A stretch of 48,191 bases of DNA. Source: a virus. This document shows positions 1 through 7,078 of the stretch, in pieces. The notes below the pieces were generated by a model, which worked only from the letters and a program-made list of their open reading frames with translations, was not told the origin of the DNA and ran no database searches. Positions within the stretch are counted from its first letter, which is position 1. Each line of letters starts with the position of its first letter. The stretch lies in IMG/VR virus record IMGVR_UViG_3300009431_000026, positions 1 to 48,191 of that record. The stretch is one strand, 5' to 3'. A program made the translations under genes and the position numbers.

Positions 1-629
1 AAGATGTCACACTCTGAGAGGTACGTTGGCATCATTCCAGGCTTTCCTGTGAGCATTACATAAGGCTCAGCCTTAACCTTCTTCAGAAGGTCATAGAACT
101 TAGGAGGAACCTTGCCTTTAGCCAGCTTGGTCTTACTCTGAATTCTTCCTACTCTGACAGGCCTATTAGGATCACGCTTAACAGAAGTGAAAGGAGGTGT
201 ATATATACAAGGGGGTAGTGTGAAAGCATTTCTCATCTTACATTTACGATAGGCCTTCCTGATATAGTCACTTACGAACCAATCTACATCAGCATCGATC
301 ATAGGCTTCGTAACGTTATGATGTACTGCTATCACTCTGTAAGAACTCAAGGAGCCGCGTATCTGGTCCCCCTTTGTATTATGCAAGAATATGGCAAATG
401 GGTCTATCTGCTTTACAACCTGCTCTGACAGTATTGGTGGGCCTGCACAGCACATGTATTTTATGCCTTGCTCCCGGAGATAGTCAATATACTCGTATTC
501 TTCTACACTCTTATTCAGAGTTAGCAATATGTGAAAGAACTGTGGGAAGGCCTTTTTAAGGTCCATTACGGTACACTCTATACCGCCCAACCTGCACCAG
601 TTGTTGACATGCAGGATTATGTTATTCAT
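1..629 (-). CDS. Glycosyltransferase, GT4-like (partial)
   Basis: The reading frame starts at the ATG at 629-627, overlapping the stop of the zinc-ribbon gene by 8 bases, and runs off the left edge; 209 residues are visible. The N-terminus has a hydrophobic strand followed by CRLGGIE, like the glycine-rich loop of GT4 (GT-B fold) enzymes. Later come HNTKGDQ, a VIAVHHN strand end, a VGRIQSK start of a second domain and YLSECDI, in the order expected for a GT-B protein. It probably transfers a sugar from a nucleotide donor. Residues carrying the usual C-terminal glutamate motif are not in view. If position 1 is joined to 48191 the frame would stop after about 18 more codons, giving a short 227-residue protein, so either it is truncated or bases are missing at the edge. 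Family call is moderate; the substrate is unknown. Confidence 0.6.
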   Translation of the reverse strand, partial: MNNIILHVNNWCRLGGIECTVMDLKKAFPQFFHILLTLNKSVEEYEYIDYLREQGIKYMCCAGPPILSEQVVKQIDPFAIFLHNTKGDQIRGSLSSYRVIAVHHNVTKPMIDADVDWFVSDYIRKAYRKCKMRNAFTLPPCIYTPPFTSVKRDPNRPVRVGRIQSKTKLAKGKVPPKFYDLLKKVKAEPYVMLTGKPGMMPTYLSECDI

Positions 630-939
630 GGTATAGGTAGGTTCCGCAGAACGGACAACCACTACCTACATCAAAGTCACTACGATGGCCATCGAACGAT
701 ACGGTGTCATCCCAATCATCATCCGTACCGTCATAAGTCACACCAGAGCCATCATAAGCTACAATGCCAGGATGCGATATACCGTCACCCGCTTTGCTGC
801 CTCTTGGGAACTTAGCATCCCTATCAAGATTACAGATAAACCTGCAATTCTTACAACGAACGTGTCTATCATCCTTGTAGGTACCCTTATCAGCATTTAA
901 ACCACTATGAACAGCATCAGAAGGAACGTCTCTACTCAT
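622..939 (-). CDS. Zinc-ribbon protein, function unknown
   Basis: This 105-residue protein has two Cys pairs, CKNC near residue 29 and CPFC near the C-terminus, which together could bind one zinc ion. The stretch between them is rich in Asp and Gly. It lies in the late operon and overlaps both neighbours by a few bases (4 with the upstream gene, 8 with the glycosyltransferase), a sign of translational coupling. Small zinc-ribbon proteins are common in phage late operons without an assigned role. No enzymatic motif is visible. Confidence 0.6.
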   Translation of the reverse strand: MSRDVPSDAVHSGLNADKGTYKDDRHVRCKNCRFICNLDRDAKFPRGSKAGDGISHPGIVAYDGSGVTYDGTDDDWDDTVSFDGHRSDFDVGSGCPFCGTYLYHE

Positions 940-1367
940 TGTTTTCTCCTCAATGCTTCAAGATTAACAGGGGCTTCTGGTTCAAGATGTCTCATTATCT
1001 CTTTATATTCACGGATATTGTCCTTATTCCTCTTATCCCAATTCATATGCTTCCGTACTGAGCCTGGATTCCTACCAGGATGATCCATTTCAGCCCTGGT
1101 TGGCATACCTTCCTTGATCCTACCTTCAAGCTCCTTAGCCTTCTTGTGAAGATTATCTTTCCTTGCACCGGAAACCTTCGGAGCCCTTCCATCATGAAGC
1201 TCTTTATCAAGGTGCTTAATCTCAGCATCCACAGCACCAAGATTGATTTCTCTTGTCCTGCCTGGAGATTCAGCTTCTCTCTTCAGAGCTTCTGCATCCC
1301 TCTTCTGGTCTTCCAACCCTTGCCTCTCACTATAACTCAGTATCTTCTTCTTTTTGCCCCTAGTCAT
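936..1367 (-). CDS. Charged helical protein, function unknown
   Basis: The frame is open from 1448, but the start chosen is the ATG at 1367, which follows an AAGGAGGAAGAG ribosome site and overlaps the stop of the HNH gene as ATGA. The 143-residue product is very basic at the N-terminus (RGKKKK) and rich in Lys, Arg and Glu throughout, predicted mostly helical, ending in a Pro/Glu-rich tail. The helices are interrupted by a PGRNPGS turn. No known domain was recognised. Position among virion genes suggests a minor head or decoration-associated protein, but this is only inference. Confidence 0.55.
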   Translation of the reverse strand: MTRGKKKKILSYSERQGLEDQKRDAEALKREAESPGRTREINLGAVDAEIKHLDKELHDGRAPKVSGARKDNLHKKAKELEGRIKEGMPTRAEMDHPGRNPGSVRKHMNWDKRNKDNIREYKEIMRHLEPEAPVNLEALRRKQ

Positions 1368-1744
1368 CTCTTCCTCCTTATGTTGGGGCGTGAAAGAGAA
1401 TAACCAAGCCCGCCCCTGTTTGGACCTTTCAGTCCTGTTTTTGTCCAATGCTCTAATCTATGGCAGTTAGGACACAAGACTTTTACATTTCCCTTAGAAT
1501 AAGAACCTTCAGCAATTCTATGCCTATCACAAGGTCCTTCCCATCCACACTTGCTACATTTCCGAGCAGGGATGATCCGGTAGTAAGAAGATACATACCC
1601 ACTACCGGTTTTCATCCCATGTTTTTTCTTATGATGCGTAGAGCAGAGCTTCCACCAAATCCGACTTCCATTCTTAGTACGCTTACCCCAGCTTACTAAG
1701 CTAGCACAGCCTTTTACACTGCAAGTCGTTCTTGGCTTTTCCAC
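1364..1744 (-). CDS. HNH endonuclease, free-standing
   Basis: The 126-residue protein has an N-terminal Cys/His cluster followed by CSKCGWEG, CDRHRI and VLCPNCHRLEH. The His-rich stretch and the final NCH..H are the metal-binding and catalytic pattern of HNH nucleases (beta-beta-alpha-metal fold). Unlike the two HNH genes at 2981 and 4279, no group I intron core was found around it, so it looks like a free-standing mobile endonuclease inserted between two virion genes. Its stop overlaps the next start (ATGA), and its tail supplies that gene's ribosome site, so the insertion is well integrated in the operon. The function is probably double-strand cutting or nicking of intron-less or gene-less DNA of related phages. 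Confidence 0.75.
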   Translation of the reverse strand: MEKPRTTCSVKGCASLVSWGKRTKNGSRIWWKLCSTHHKKKHGMKTGSGYVSSYYRIIPARKCSKCGWEGPCDRHRIAEGSYSKGNVKVLCPNCHRLEHWTKTGLKGPNRGGLGYSLSRPNIRRKR

Positions 1745-1770
1745 AAGCCCTCCTCCCCAAGCTTTGTTAG

Positions 1771-2706
1771 TTACGTGTTATCATCAACAGCAGGCAACAA
1801 CAGACCTGACTTATCAGCAACAGATATCTGATAATTCTCTACACAACCAGCACCAGAAACATCAAACGGTGTAGCTGCATCTGCATCAGCAGCGAATATG
1901 GCGTTATAAGCCACCATACCGGAGTTATCTGACTGGTCACTATCTATAAATGTAATGCCTGATGTATTGGCATTACAGATATAGTTATGAGTGACAAGAC
2001 AGTTGGTCAAGCTCTTGCCAGTAATCTCAAGCACAGGTTCATTAGCAGCTTCAGTAGTCCTATTGATATGGCAATTCTGCATTACCAAACCATCAATATC
2101 ACCACCAGTAGCGTTTAAGAACCCATCGTTTGCAGCGTCACCCTGAAATGTCTTACAGTTTATAATCTTCAGGTCGTCACAGGTGTTATCCCCACCTGAA
2201 ACTATGACATCCACAAAACACAACGCAGAACCCTCTCTCCATATAACCCCATCCAAACACACACCCAGTGCATCAAGATCAATACTCGCTGTAACATCAG
2301 CAGTGTTTGACTGAATCTCTATGTTGCGGATAGTCACGTCAGCACCAGTAATGTTAATGTCAGCAGCATCAGCTGTGTGTATGAGAGTAGGTATATTCTG
2401 CCCCTGCCCTATACCAACGATTGTAATCCCAGCTATGTCTATCGTCAAAGCACCCGCAGTTGCCAGGTTCTCTGAGTGATTAGGCATAACTACAATCACA
2501 TCGCCTTTGTTCGCAGTACACTTACCTACAGCATAGTCAACGGTAGCAAACGGGTCTGATGGATCTGTACCCGTAACACCGCCAGTATCACTACCAGTCG
2601 CGGAATCCACAAAGAAATAAGAACCTGTAGACGCGGGTATAGCCCCACTGCCCAGTTGTGGTACACCGAAACTGCTTATGCCATTCGGAAACTTTGTTAA
2701 ACCCAT
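1771..2706 (-). CDS. Beta-helix virion protein
   Basis: 311 residues. The start is an ATG behind an AAAAGGAGGATGTA ribosome site. The N-terminus (MGLTKFPNGI..FGVPQLG) is a short linker. It is followed by YFFVDSATGSD..G.DPSDPFATVDYA, the typical opening of phage pectate-lyase-like right-handed beta-helix proteins, then by repeated coils (VTIRNIEIQ, DDLKIINC, DGLVMQNC, LTNCLVTHNYI). No catalytic residues could be assigned. It follows the capsid gene in the same operon, so a head fibre or decoration role is likely; a glycan-binding or depolymerase role is possible. The fold call is fairly firm, the role inferred. Confidence 0.65.
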   Translation of the reverse strand: MGLTKFPNGISSFGVPQLGSGAIPASTGSYFFVDSATGSDTGGVTGTDPSDPFATVDYAVGKCTANKGDVIVVMPNHSENLATAGALTIDIAGITIVGIGQGQNIPTLIHTADAADINITGADVTIRNIEIQSNTADVTASIDLDALGVCLDGVIWREGSALCFVDVIVSGGDNTCDDLKIINCKTFQGDAANDGFLNATGGDIDGLVMQNCHINRTTEAANEPVLEITGKSLTNCLVTHNYICNANTSGITFIDSDQSDNSGMVAYNAIFAADADAATPFDVSGAGCVENYQISVADKSGLLLPAVDDNT

Positions 2707-2746
2707 TACATCCTCCTTTTCGGAACACTTGCGTGCCCGGAGGTCA

Positions 2747-2764
2747 GGGAGCCCGAAGGCCCCC
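2747..2764 (-). other. UUCG-tetraloop RNA hairpin after capsid gene
   Basis: Read on the minus strand, GGGGGCC-TTCG-GGCTCCC forms a 7-bp stem (one G-U pair) closed by a C(UUCG)G tetraloop. It lies 17 bases after the capsid stop and before the next ribosome site. There is no U-tract, so it is more likely an mRNA 3'-end stabiliser or processing element than a terminator. Confidence 0.6.
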
Positions 2765-2780
2765 TTCTCCGCTTACCCGT

Positions 2781-4974
2781 TTACGCTACCTCGTGACCGT
2801 AGCACCATTTAAAATCAGAGAAGCCGTAGCTATATCTGACATAAGTGGACCACTTCGCCAGGTAGGTGTCAAAATCCTTGTCCTTGTTGAACTCCACAGG
2901 AATACGATTGAACCATTTAAGGAACATCTTCGCCATCCTTGAGTCAATCAAGCAGTTATGTTATCGTATAAGTATTTAGCTTATACTTCTTCTTCTTTCG
3001 AAGAAGCTCGGACTATCTCATCCCTTTCGGGGGCGGCACTCGTGTCGGGCTTATTGGTAGCGTCCTCACCCATTAGTCTCTGAGCCTTGCAGCCTACATA
3101 AACCACGCATTCAGCTGCCTTGGTTGCGGATTGCCATATGCTTAACGCACTTAGACGTTTCCGCAGTTCACCACCTTTTCTACTATTACTATGAAACTCA
3201 TCGTGACAACTTGCACAAACAGGAACCACATTCTTCTCTTCTCTAATCAGGTCTGGTCTTACAACCTTAGAGATAACATGATGGAGCTCGACCCCCTTGC
3301 CTCCACAAAAGAAACAAGCAGCCTTCTCCAGTATCCCTTTTCTCCAAGTTCTATACGATGAGTGAGCTAAAAACTGAACACGGTTATTCCAAGTACCACC
3401 CTTCCAGTTAGGCCCTGCATTTACCCAGTTCCTCGATTGCCATTTCCCTTTACACTTAAGATTACAGAAATGAACAGGAAACTGCCTAAGCTGATAAGGC
3501 CACTTAGCTATTGCCTTTCCGCATTCACTACACACTGCATTAACCTTTTTAGCTCTGCTTCTCATAACAATACAGGGTCCTTAATTTAAGTTGAACCAGT
3601 TATTACTGTCAGACAGATAATCCCAAACGATTATCTTGTAGCTATTGTAAGACACATTGATATCGTTCTGTGCTGACCCAACATCTTTCTGCGTACCTAC
3701 AATAATCTTTGCCGTCTCTTCAAGAGCAGGCGGCACCAACAGCGTATCGCCACGAGAAACAACGAGGTTATCCGTCTCATCCGTAAACTGCCTCATAAGA
3801 AGCCTTGTAGCTTCTACAGCAGTCTGAGAAAGAGCCGTGGTTCCCTTGTTATCTATCGTGGTGGATGTCCCTTCATACGTATGGGCATCCGCACAGAGAG
3901 CATATGTGTCACCACCGGTGAACACAGATGTGTTGAAAGCATTGTTAAATACGGTCGCACCATGCTTCTCTCTGCTTCTTTTGGCAATCATCGCCAACTG
4001 AGCAGGCCTCTTGTTGATGATAGAATACAGGTCATCATCCACAAGCTTACGCTCAATTTTAATACCTTTGACCCACTCCCTATGTGTATAGGAAGTTCTG
4101 TACTGTTGCCTGAAGTCACCGTAAGGTATTGTTCCGGTAAATTCCTCCAGGTCGCCTAACCCGCCAATGCCAAGATCATATTCTGTGGCCTTGTTTGATT
4201 TCTCAATGCCGAACAGACTATCAACCTGACCTTCCGGGAGGGCATATTCGTCCATGAAAATCTTACGTAATCCCGGATCTAAGCTTCTTTACTCACCGCA
4301 TTACTGCGGGTTTGGACTATATCATCCCTTTCGGGTGCAGTACATAGTCTCTGAACCTTCCCTTTCGGGCTCGGCTGCTGATTGCCCTCGTCGTTTACCG
4401 GTAGGGTTTCCAGCAATTCTCTGCAAGTGGACTTAGCTCCTCTGTGTAGCTTTGTATGACAGCCCTTGCACAATGTAATGCCATTCTCTATGGAAGTCCT
4501 CAAATGAGGATGTGTAGCAAAAGGAAGAATATGGTGAGCGTGGAGTTTCTTCCTATCCCCACAGCTCTTACAATATCCATCCCTTTCTTTCACAGCCTTC
4601 TTCCATAACATCTGGTCAGCATTATGCCTAATTTTCTCATGTTCAGGGCTTACTCCACCACGCCAGTTAGGATTCAATGAACCTTTAGCCACACCTTTAG
4701 CTCTACGCACCTCAGAAACAGATTTCCGGTGTTCCTGAGACTTAGGGCGTCCAACCATAGACTCACTGATAGAACGAGTCTCAACACCATTCAGATCAAG
4801 ACGATAATATACACCGCGTGGCTTAATACCAAGAGCTTTAGCTATAGCATAAACTCCCTTGCCAGTATTGTATAACCTTATTATCTCTACATCTAAATGT
4901 CTGTTTTTTGACTTATTCATCCAAGTACTCCCTTAGTTGAGATACGCAAAATTTTCGCTAGCAATTATACTCAT
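2781..4974 (-). CDS. Major capsid protein, three exons (two group I introns)
   Basis: The proposed coding join on the minus strand is 4974-4940, 4283-3594 and 2952-2781, giving 298 residues. Joined, the junctions read FAYL|LDPGLRKIF and NNWF|LIDSRMAK, which restore motifs typical of the HK97-fold, Mu gpT-like capsid family (N-terminal FAxLLxPGLRKxF; C-terminal NNWFLxD). Both introns fall in phase 2, after codon positions 12 and 242. Exon 1 starts at an ATG behind AAGGAGGGTTTCA. The unspliced message would stop after 13 codons (MSIIASENFAYLN), so splicing is required for capsid production. The gene follows the scaffold/decoration genes and precedes the beta-helix gene. Product identity is strong; exact splice sites rest on P1/P10 pairing and family fit, not on RNA data. 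Confidence 0.85.
2953..3593 (-). ncRNA. Group I intron 2 in capsid gene
   Basis: This 641-nt intron has a core on the minus strand of GGCTCAGAGACTAATGGG (R) with GAGATAGTCC (S), forming P7, then a CTTCTTCGAAAGAAG hairpin (P9) and a second AT-rich hairpin. The end of exon 2, GGUU|C, pairs with GGACC in the intron with the conserved U-G at the cut site. The intron's UUAAG pairs with exon 3 CUUGA (P10, one G-U). The intron ends in G. It contains the HNH ORF at 2981-3565. Confidence 0.9.
2981..3565 (-). CDS. Intron-encoded HNH homing endonuclease 2
   Basis: 194 residues, inside capsid intron 2. An N-terminal treble-clef-like Cys cluster (CSECGKAI, FCNLKCKGKW) is followed by an NWKGGTW segment often seen before HNH domains in phages. 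The nuclease core is CFFCGGKGVELHHVISK and VVPVCASCHDEFH. Like its sister, its C-terminal codons run through the ribozyme core and encode APERDEIV. Its stop is upstream of the 3' splice site, so the whole ORF is removed by splicing. Presumed role is intron homing. It differs from the first in its N-terminal DNA-binding part, which fits a different target site. Confidence 0.88.
   Translation of the reverse strand: MRSRAKKVNAVCSECGKAIAKWPYQLRQFPVHFCNLKCKGKWQSRNWVNAGPNWKGGTWNNRVQFLAHSSYRTWRKGILEKAACFFCGGKGVELHHVISKVVRPDLIREEKNVVPVCASCHDEFHSNSRKGGELRKRLSALSIWQSATKAAECVVYVGCKAQRLMGEDATNKPDTSAAPERDEIVRASSKEEEV
4279..4920 (-). CDS. Intron-encoded HNH homing endonuclease 1
   Basis: 213 residues, inside capsid intron 1. 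The N-terminus resembles a resolvase-like HTH (DVEIIRLYNTGKGVYAIAKAL), which may give DNA specificity. The middle has a NUMOD-like GRPKSQEHRKS segment, and the nuclease core follows: YCKSCGDRKKLHAHHILPF, then NGITLCKGCHTKLH, with the paired Cys and HH..H..H expected of HNH enzymes. The last ~40 codons are also ribozyme core sequence, and the stop codon lies 5 bases into exon 2. It should cut intronless capsid alleles so the intron is copied in by repair. The C-terminal TAPERDDIV is shared with the second intron ORF, showing that the two introns are related. Confidence 0.88.
   Translation of the reverse strand: MNKSKNRHLDVEIIRLYNTGKGVYAIAKALGIKPRGVYYRLDLNGVETRSISESMVGRPKSQEHRKSVSEVRRAKGVAKGSLNPNWRGGVSPEHEKIRHNADQMLWKKAVKERDGYCKSCGDRKKLHAHHILPFATHPHLRTSIENGITLCKGCHTKLHRGAKSTCRELLETLPVNDEGNQQPSPKGKVQRLCTAPERDDIVQTRSNAVSKEA
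4284..4939 (-). ncRNA. Group I intron 1 in capsid gene
   Basis: This 656-nt intron has an unmistakable group I core near its 3' end on the minus strand: GGTTCAGAGACTA (R segment) and GATATAGTCC (S segment) pair as P7, preceded by the AATCAGCAGCC P/Q region. The last exon base is U, and UCU|C pairs with GGGA a few bases into the intron, placing a U-G wobble at the 5' site. Intron bases CUAAG are exactly complementary to the first five bases of exon 2 (CUUAG), giving P10. The intron ends in G. An HNH gene occupies nearly all of it. Confidence 0.9.
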
Positions 4975-4992
4975 TGAAACCCTCCTTACTTA

Positions 4993-5787
4993 CTAGGTAA
5001 TCACACGATCACAAACATGACCGCCAAGCAGCAGATGCTCAGGGAACATTATATCTGCGAAGAACTTAGGATCCTCGCTCTTATAGTTGTACCCTGAATG
5101 CTTTGCACAAACCAACGGCTCCATCGGACGGTACTTGCTCTCAATGTAGTTTTCAAGGACTGTTATAGCTCCAGCCCCAGTACCAGCATAACCCGAAAGG
5201 TCGATTATGTTTGTCGCTAAGTCGACACCACCACCAGCAACGTCCGCACTATAAGGTGCAGGCATTACGATAAAGGTATCACCGTTAGCAGTCGCGTTCA
5301 TGTTATCATCGTATGACGTAGCAGCCACAATGGCAGTCGTACCTGTAGCAGCACCAGCCTGGAATAAGTTCCCCGCACCATTGCTTGACCCGCCAACATC
5401 CGTAACATAACACCACGCACGCTCATGGTCCGTGACCATAGTAGCTGTTAATGTTTTCTGCGTAGTGGTTGAAGTTGGGGAATCATCAGCTGCAAGCTGT
5501 GAATACTCAGCAAGCCACACAGCAAGCGGGTTAATGATAATCTTACCATACTTATCCACACCAGTTGCAACCACAGACAGACAATCAGCTGCTGCTAAAG
5601 ACTCGTTCAACACACCTATGATGTTTGAACAAACAATAGGATCAGCCTTAATTGCAGCACCGCAATTCTCTGCTGTAGCAACTGCACCGTGAGCCATAGC
5701 TGTACCTATTGTCAAAGCACCCACGTTATACACACGAGTATCTCTTATAATAGGTTCAGCTGCACTTACATCATAATGAAACTTCAT
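4993..5787 (-). CDS. Probable head decoration/structural protein
   Basis: 264 residues, between the scaffold block and the capsid gene, with good ribosome site GAGGTTAAC. The N-terminal part (IIRDTRVYNVGALTIGTAMAHGAV) is beta-rich and resembles the small N-terminal barrel seen in several phage decoration proteins. The middle (AATSYDDNMNATANGDTFIVMP) and a VLENYIES segment resemble modules found in phage structural proteins. The C-terminus is YKSEDPKFFADIMFPEHLLLGGHVCDRV. Immediate adjacency to the capsid gene supports a capsid-surface role. Confidence in virion role is moderate; no exact family is claimed. Confidence 0.5.
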   Translation of the reverse strand: MKFHYDVSAAEPIIRDTRVYNVGALTIGTAMAHGAVATAENCGAAIKADPIVCSNIIGVLNESLAAADCLSVVATGVDKYGKIIINPLAVWLAEYSQLAADDSPTSTTTQKTLTATMVTDHERAWCYVTDVGGSSNGAGNLFQAGAATGTTAIVAATSYDDNMNATANGDTFIVMPAPYSADVAGGGVDLATNIIDLSGYAGTGAGAITVLENYIESKYRPMEPLVCAKHSGYNYKSEDPKFFADIMFPEHLLLGGHVCDRVIT

Positions 5788-5797
5788 GTTAACCTCC

Positions 5798-6058
5798 TCA
5801 TTTTGTCCTCCCCTTGGCAGACTCTACAATGTTCCGCCACTTGTTCCTCTTAAAAGGTGCGTACGGATGAATGCTATGGTCTCTGCCAGTCTCATACTGA
5901 AACGGCATCCCACACTTCCTACAACGATAACGCAGTCTGTATGGACCTATCGTCTCAATAAAACGAATGGCTTGACTAGAGCATACAGGACAATATAGGT
6001 TGCCCCTAAACGCAGCTTTGCTCATACCTTTTCTCATCTGTCTAACGAAGAGTCCCAT
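5798..6058 (-). CDS. Zinc-ribbon protein in head operon
   Basis: 86 residues with CPVC (about residue 23) and CRKC (about residue 46), a classic four-Cys zinc ribbon, on a very basic background (MRKGMSKAAF, KRNKWRN, AKGRTK). It probably binds nucleic acid or helps assembly. It lies between scaffold and the decoration-like gene, 3 bases after the scaffold gene's other boundary. The first Met has no strong ribosome site; internal Mets at residues 8 and 12 are alternatives. Function unknown. Confidence 0.55.
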   Translation of the reverse strand: MGLFVRQMRKGMSKAAFRGNLYCPVCSSQAIRFIETIGPYRLRYRCRKCGMPFQYETGRDHSIHPYAPFKRNKWRNIVESAKGRTK

Positions 6059-6061
6059 AGG

Positions 6062-6820
6062 TCACCTCTTTAAGTGTTTTAGGTAATCTTCGACAGACAT
6101 GCCCATCGCTTCTGCTGCCTTCGCCTGATCATCAGTAGGCTTTAATACTGGCGTGGGCGTTTGCGTACCTGAAGTGGTACCTGATATACCCTGGATTTGC
6201 TCTCCTGCCTGGATACGCTTTATCACATCATCAATAGCAGACTGACGAACTGCATCAGTATTCTGCCCCTTGGCAAGGTAATAAGCGGTCTCCACAGTGC
6301 CAGGATTACGCCTCTGTTCAGGTTTTACCATCCGGATATACTGCTTTATCTTGGTACGATACTGAGGATAGTCAGTATACTTACCCGCCACTTCCTCTTC
6401 CTGACGGTCAAGCTCTGCCTGTACTCCATCATACCAGTGAAGCATCATACCCATCTCCGTTTGCATTGCCGCACGAGGGTTTTCCTCCCATAACTGATCT
6501 AACTCACGAGCGTTGGATTGCACCGTGGGGTTAGCCGGTTGTGGGCTGAAACCCGTGTTAAAGGCAGGATTAACGTTGGCAACTCCGGGATCATTATTGC
6601 CACCGACCAATGCTGCTAATCGCGACAACTGCTCCTTGACTTGCTTCGTTTCTTCCCTTGCCTCATGCAATGCCGTTAGAGGTACCATCTTGGGGTCCTG
6701 TTCCCCTGTTTTTCCCTTTTCCTCGGGTTTAGGAGTGGCATTCGCTCCACTAGGCGTAGGTTGACCTTTATTTGCGGCTGGGTCAGCAGCCGGATTTGGA
6801 TTGGCCTTTATAGGGTCCAT
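6062..6820 (-). CDS. Capsid scaffolding protein
   Basis: 252 residues. A Pro/Ala/Lys-rich disordered N-terminus (about 1-45) is followed by VPLTALHEAREETKQVKEQL, a coiled-coil signature very common in phage scaffolds, then a flexible Asn/Pro-rich linker and helical segments. It ends in AMGMSVEDYLKHLKR, the kind of short basic C-terminal helix that docks on capsid subunits. Lack of structured hydrophobic core and position between portal and capsid genes agree. The scaffold would be lost or digested after procapsid assembly; no protease gene was recognised nearby. Confidence 0.75.
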   Translation of the reverse strand: MDPIKANPNPAADPAANKGQPTPSGANATPKPEEKGKTGEQDPKMVPLTALHEAREETKQVKEQLSRLAALVGGNNDPGVANVNPAFNTGFSPQPANPTVQSNARELDQLWEENPRAAMQTEMGMMLHWYDGVQAELDRQEEEVAGKYTDYPQYRTKIKQYIRMVKPEQRRNPGTVETAYYLAKGQNTDAVRQSAIDDVIKRIQAGEQIQGISGTTSGTQTPTPVLKPTDDQAKAAEAMGMSVEDYLKHLKR

Positions 6821-6871
6821 ACATCCTCCTTTGTTTTACGAACCTGTATACGGTCGGTCCGGTACCGAGCA

Positions 6872-7078
6872 CTACTCGCCTTCCCTTTCCTTGACATCTT
6901 CAGGAAGACGCTTTATCTCTTCATAAACCTGTAATTTGAGCTGTGTTGCACCCAAATCATCCATAGAGCAGGTCTTGAGCTGACTAAGCAATCCAGCTAT
7001 CCTGTAATCCAGCTCTTTCTGCACTATCTGCCACTCCTCTGACAAACCGACACGCTGAGCCTGTTCAAAGTTTATCAT
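6872..7078 (-). CDS. Small helical protein downstream of portal
   Basis: 68 residues, acidic and helical (EEWQIVQKELDYRIAGLLSQL). The start overlaps the portal stop as ATGA, so translation is probably coupled. No domain recognised. Similar-sized proteins between portal and scaffold genes are common in podophages; a portal-assembly or head-completion helper is possible but unproven. Confidence 0.5.
   Translation of the reverse strand: MINFEQAQRVGLSEEWQIVQKELDYRIAGLLSQLKTCSMDDLGATQLKLQVYEEIKRLPEDVKEREGE

Noticed and set aside
1364-1744. A third group I intron around the free-standing HNH gene
   Set aside because: No R/S core (CAGAGACTA with TAGTCC) was found nearby, and the flanking genes are complete without splicing.
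3581-4255. Separate 224-codon gene for a truncated capsid protein
   Set aside because: It is exon 2 of the capsid gene; its Met is internal and its stop lies a few bases inside the second intron.
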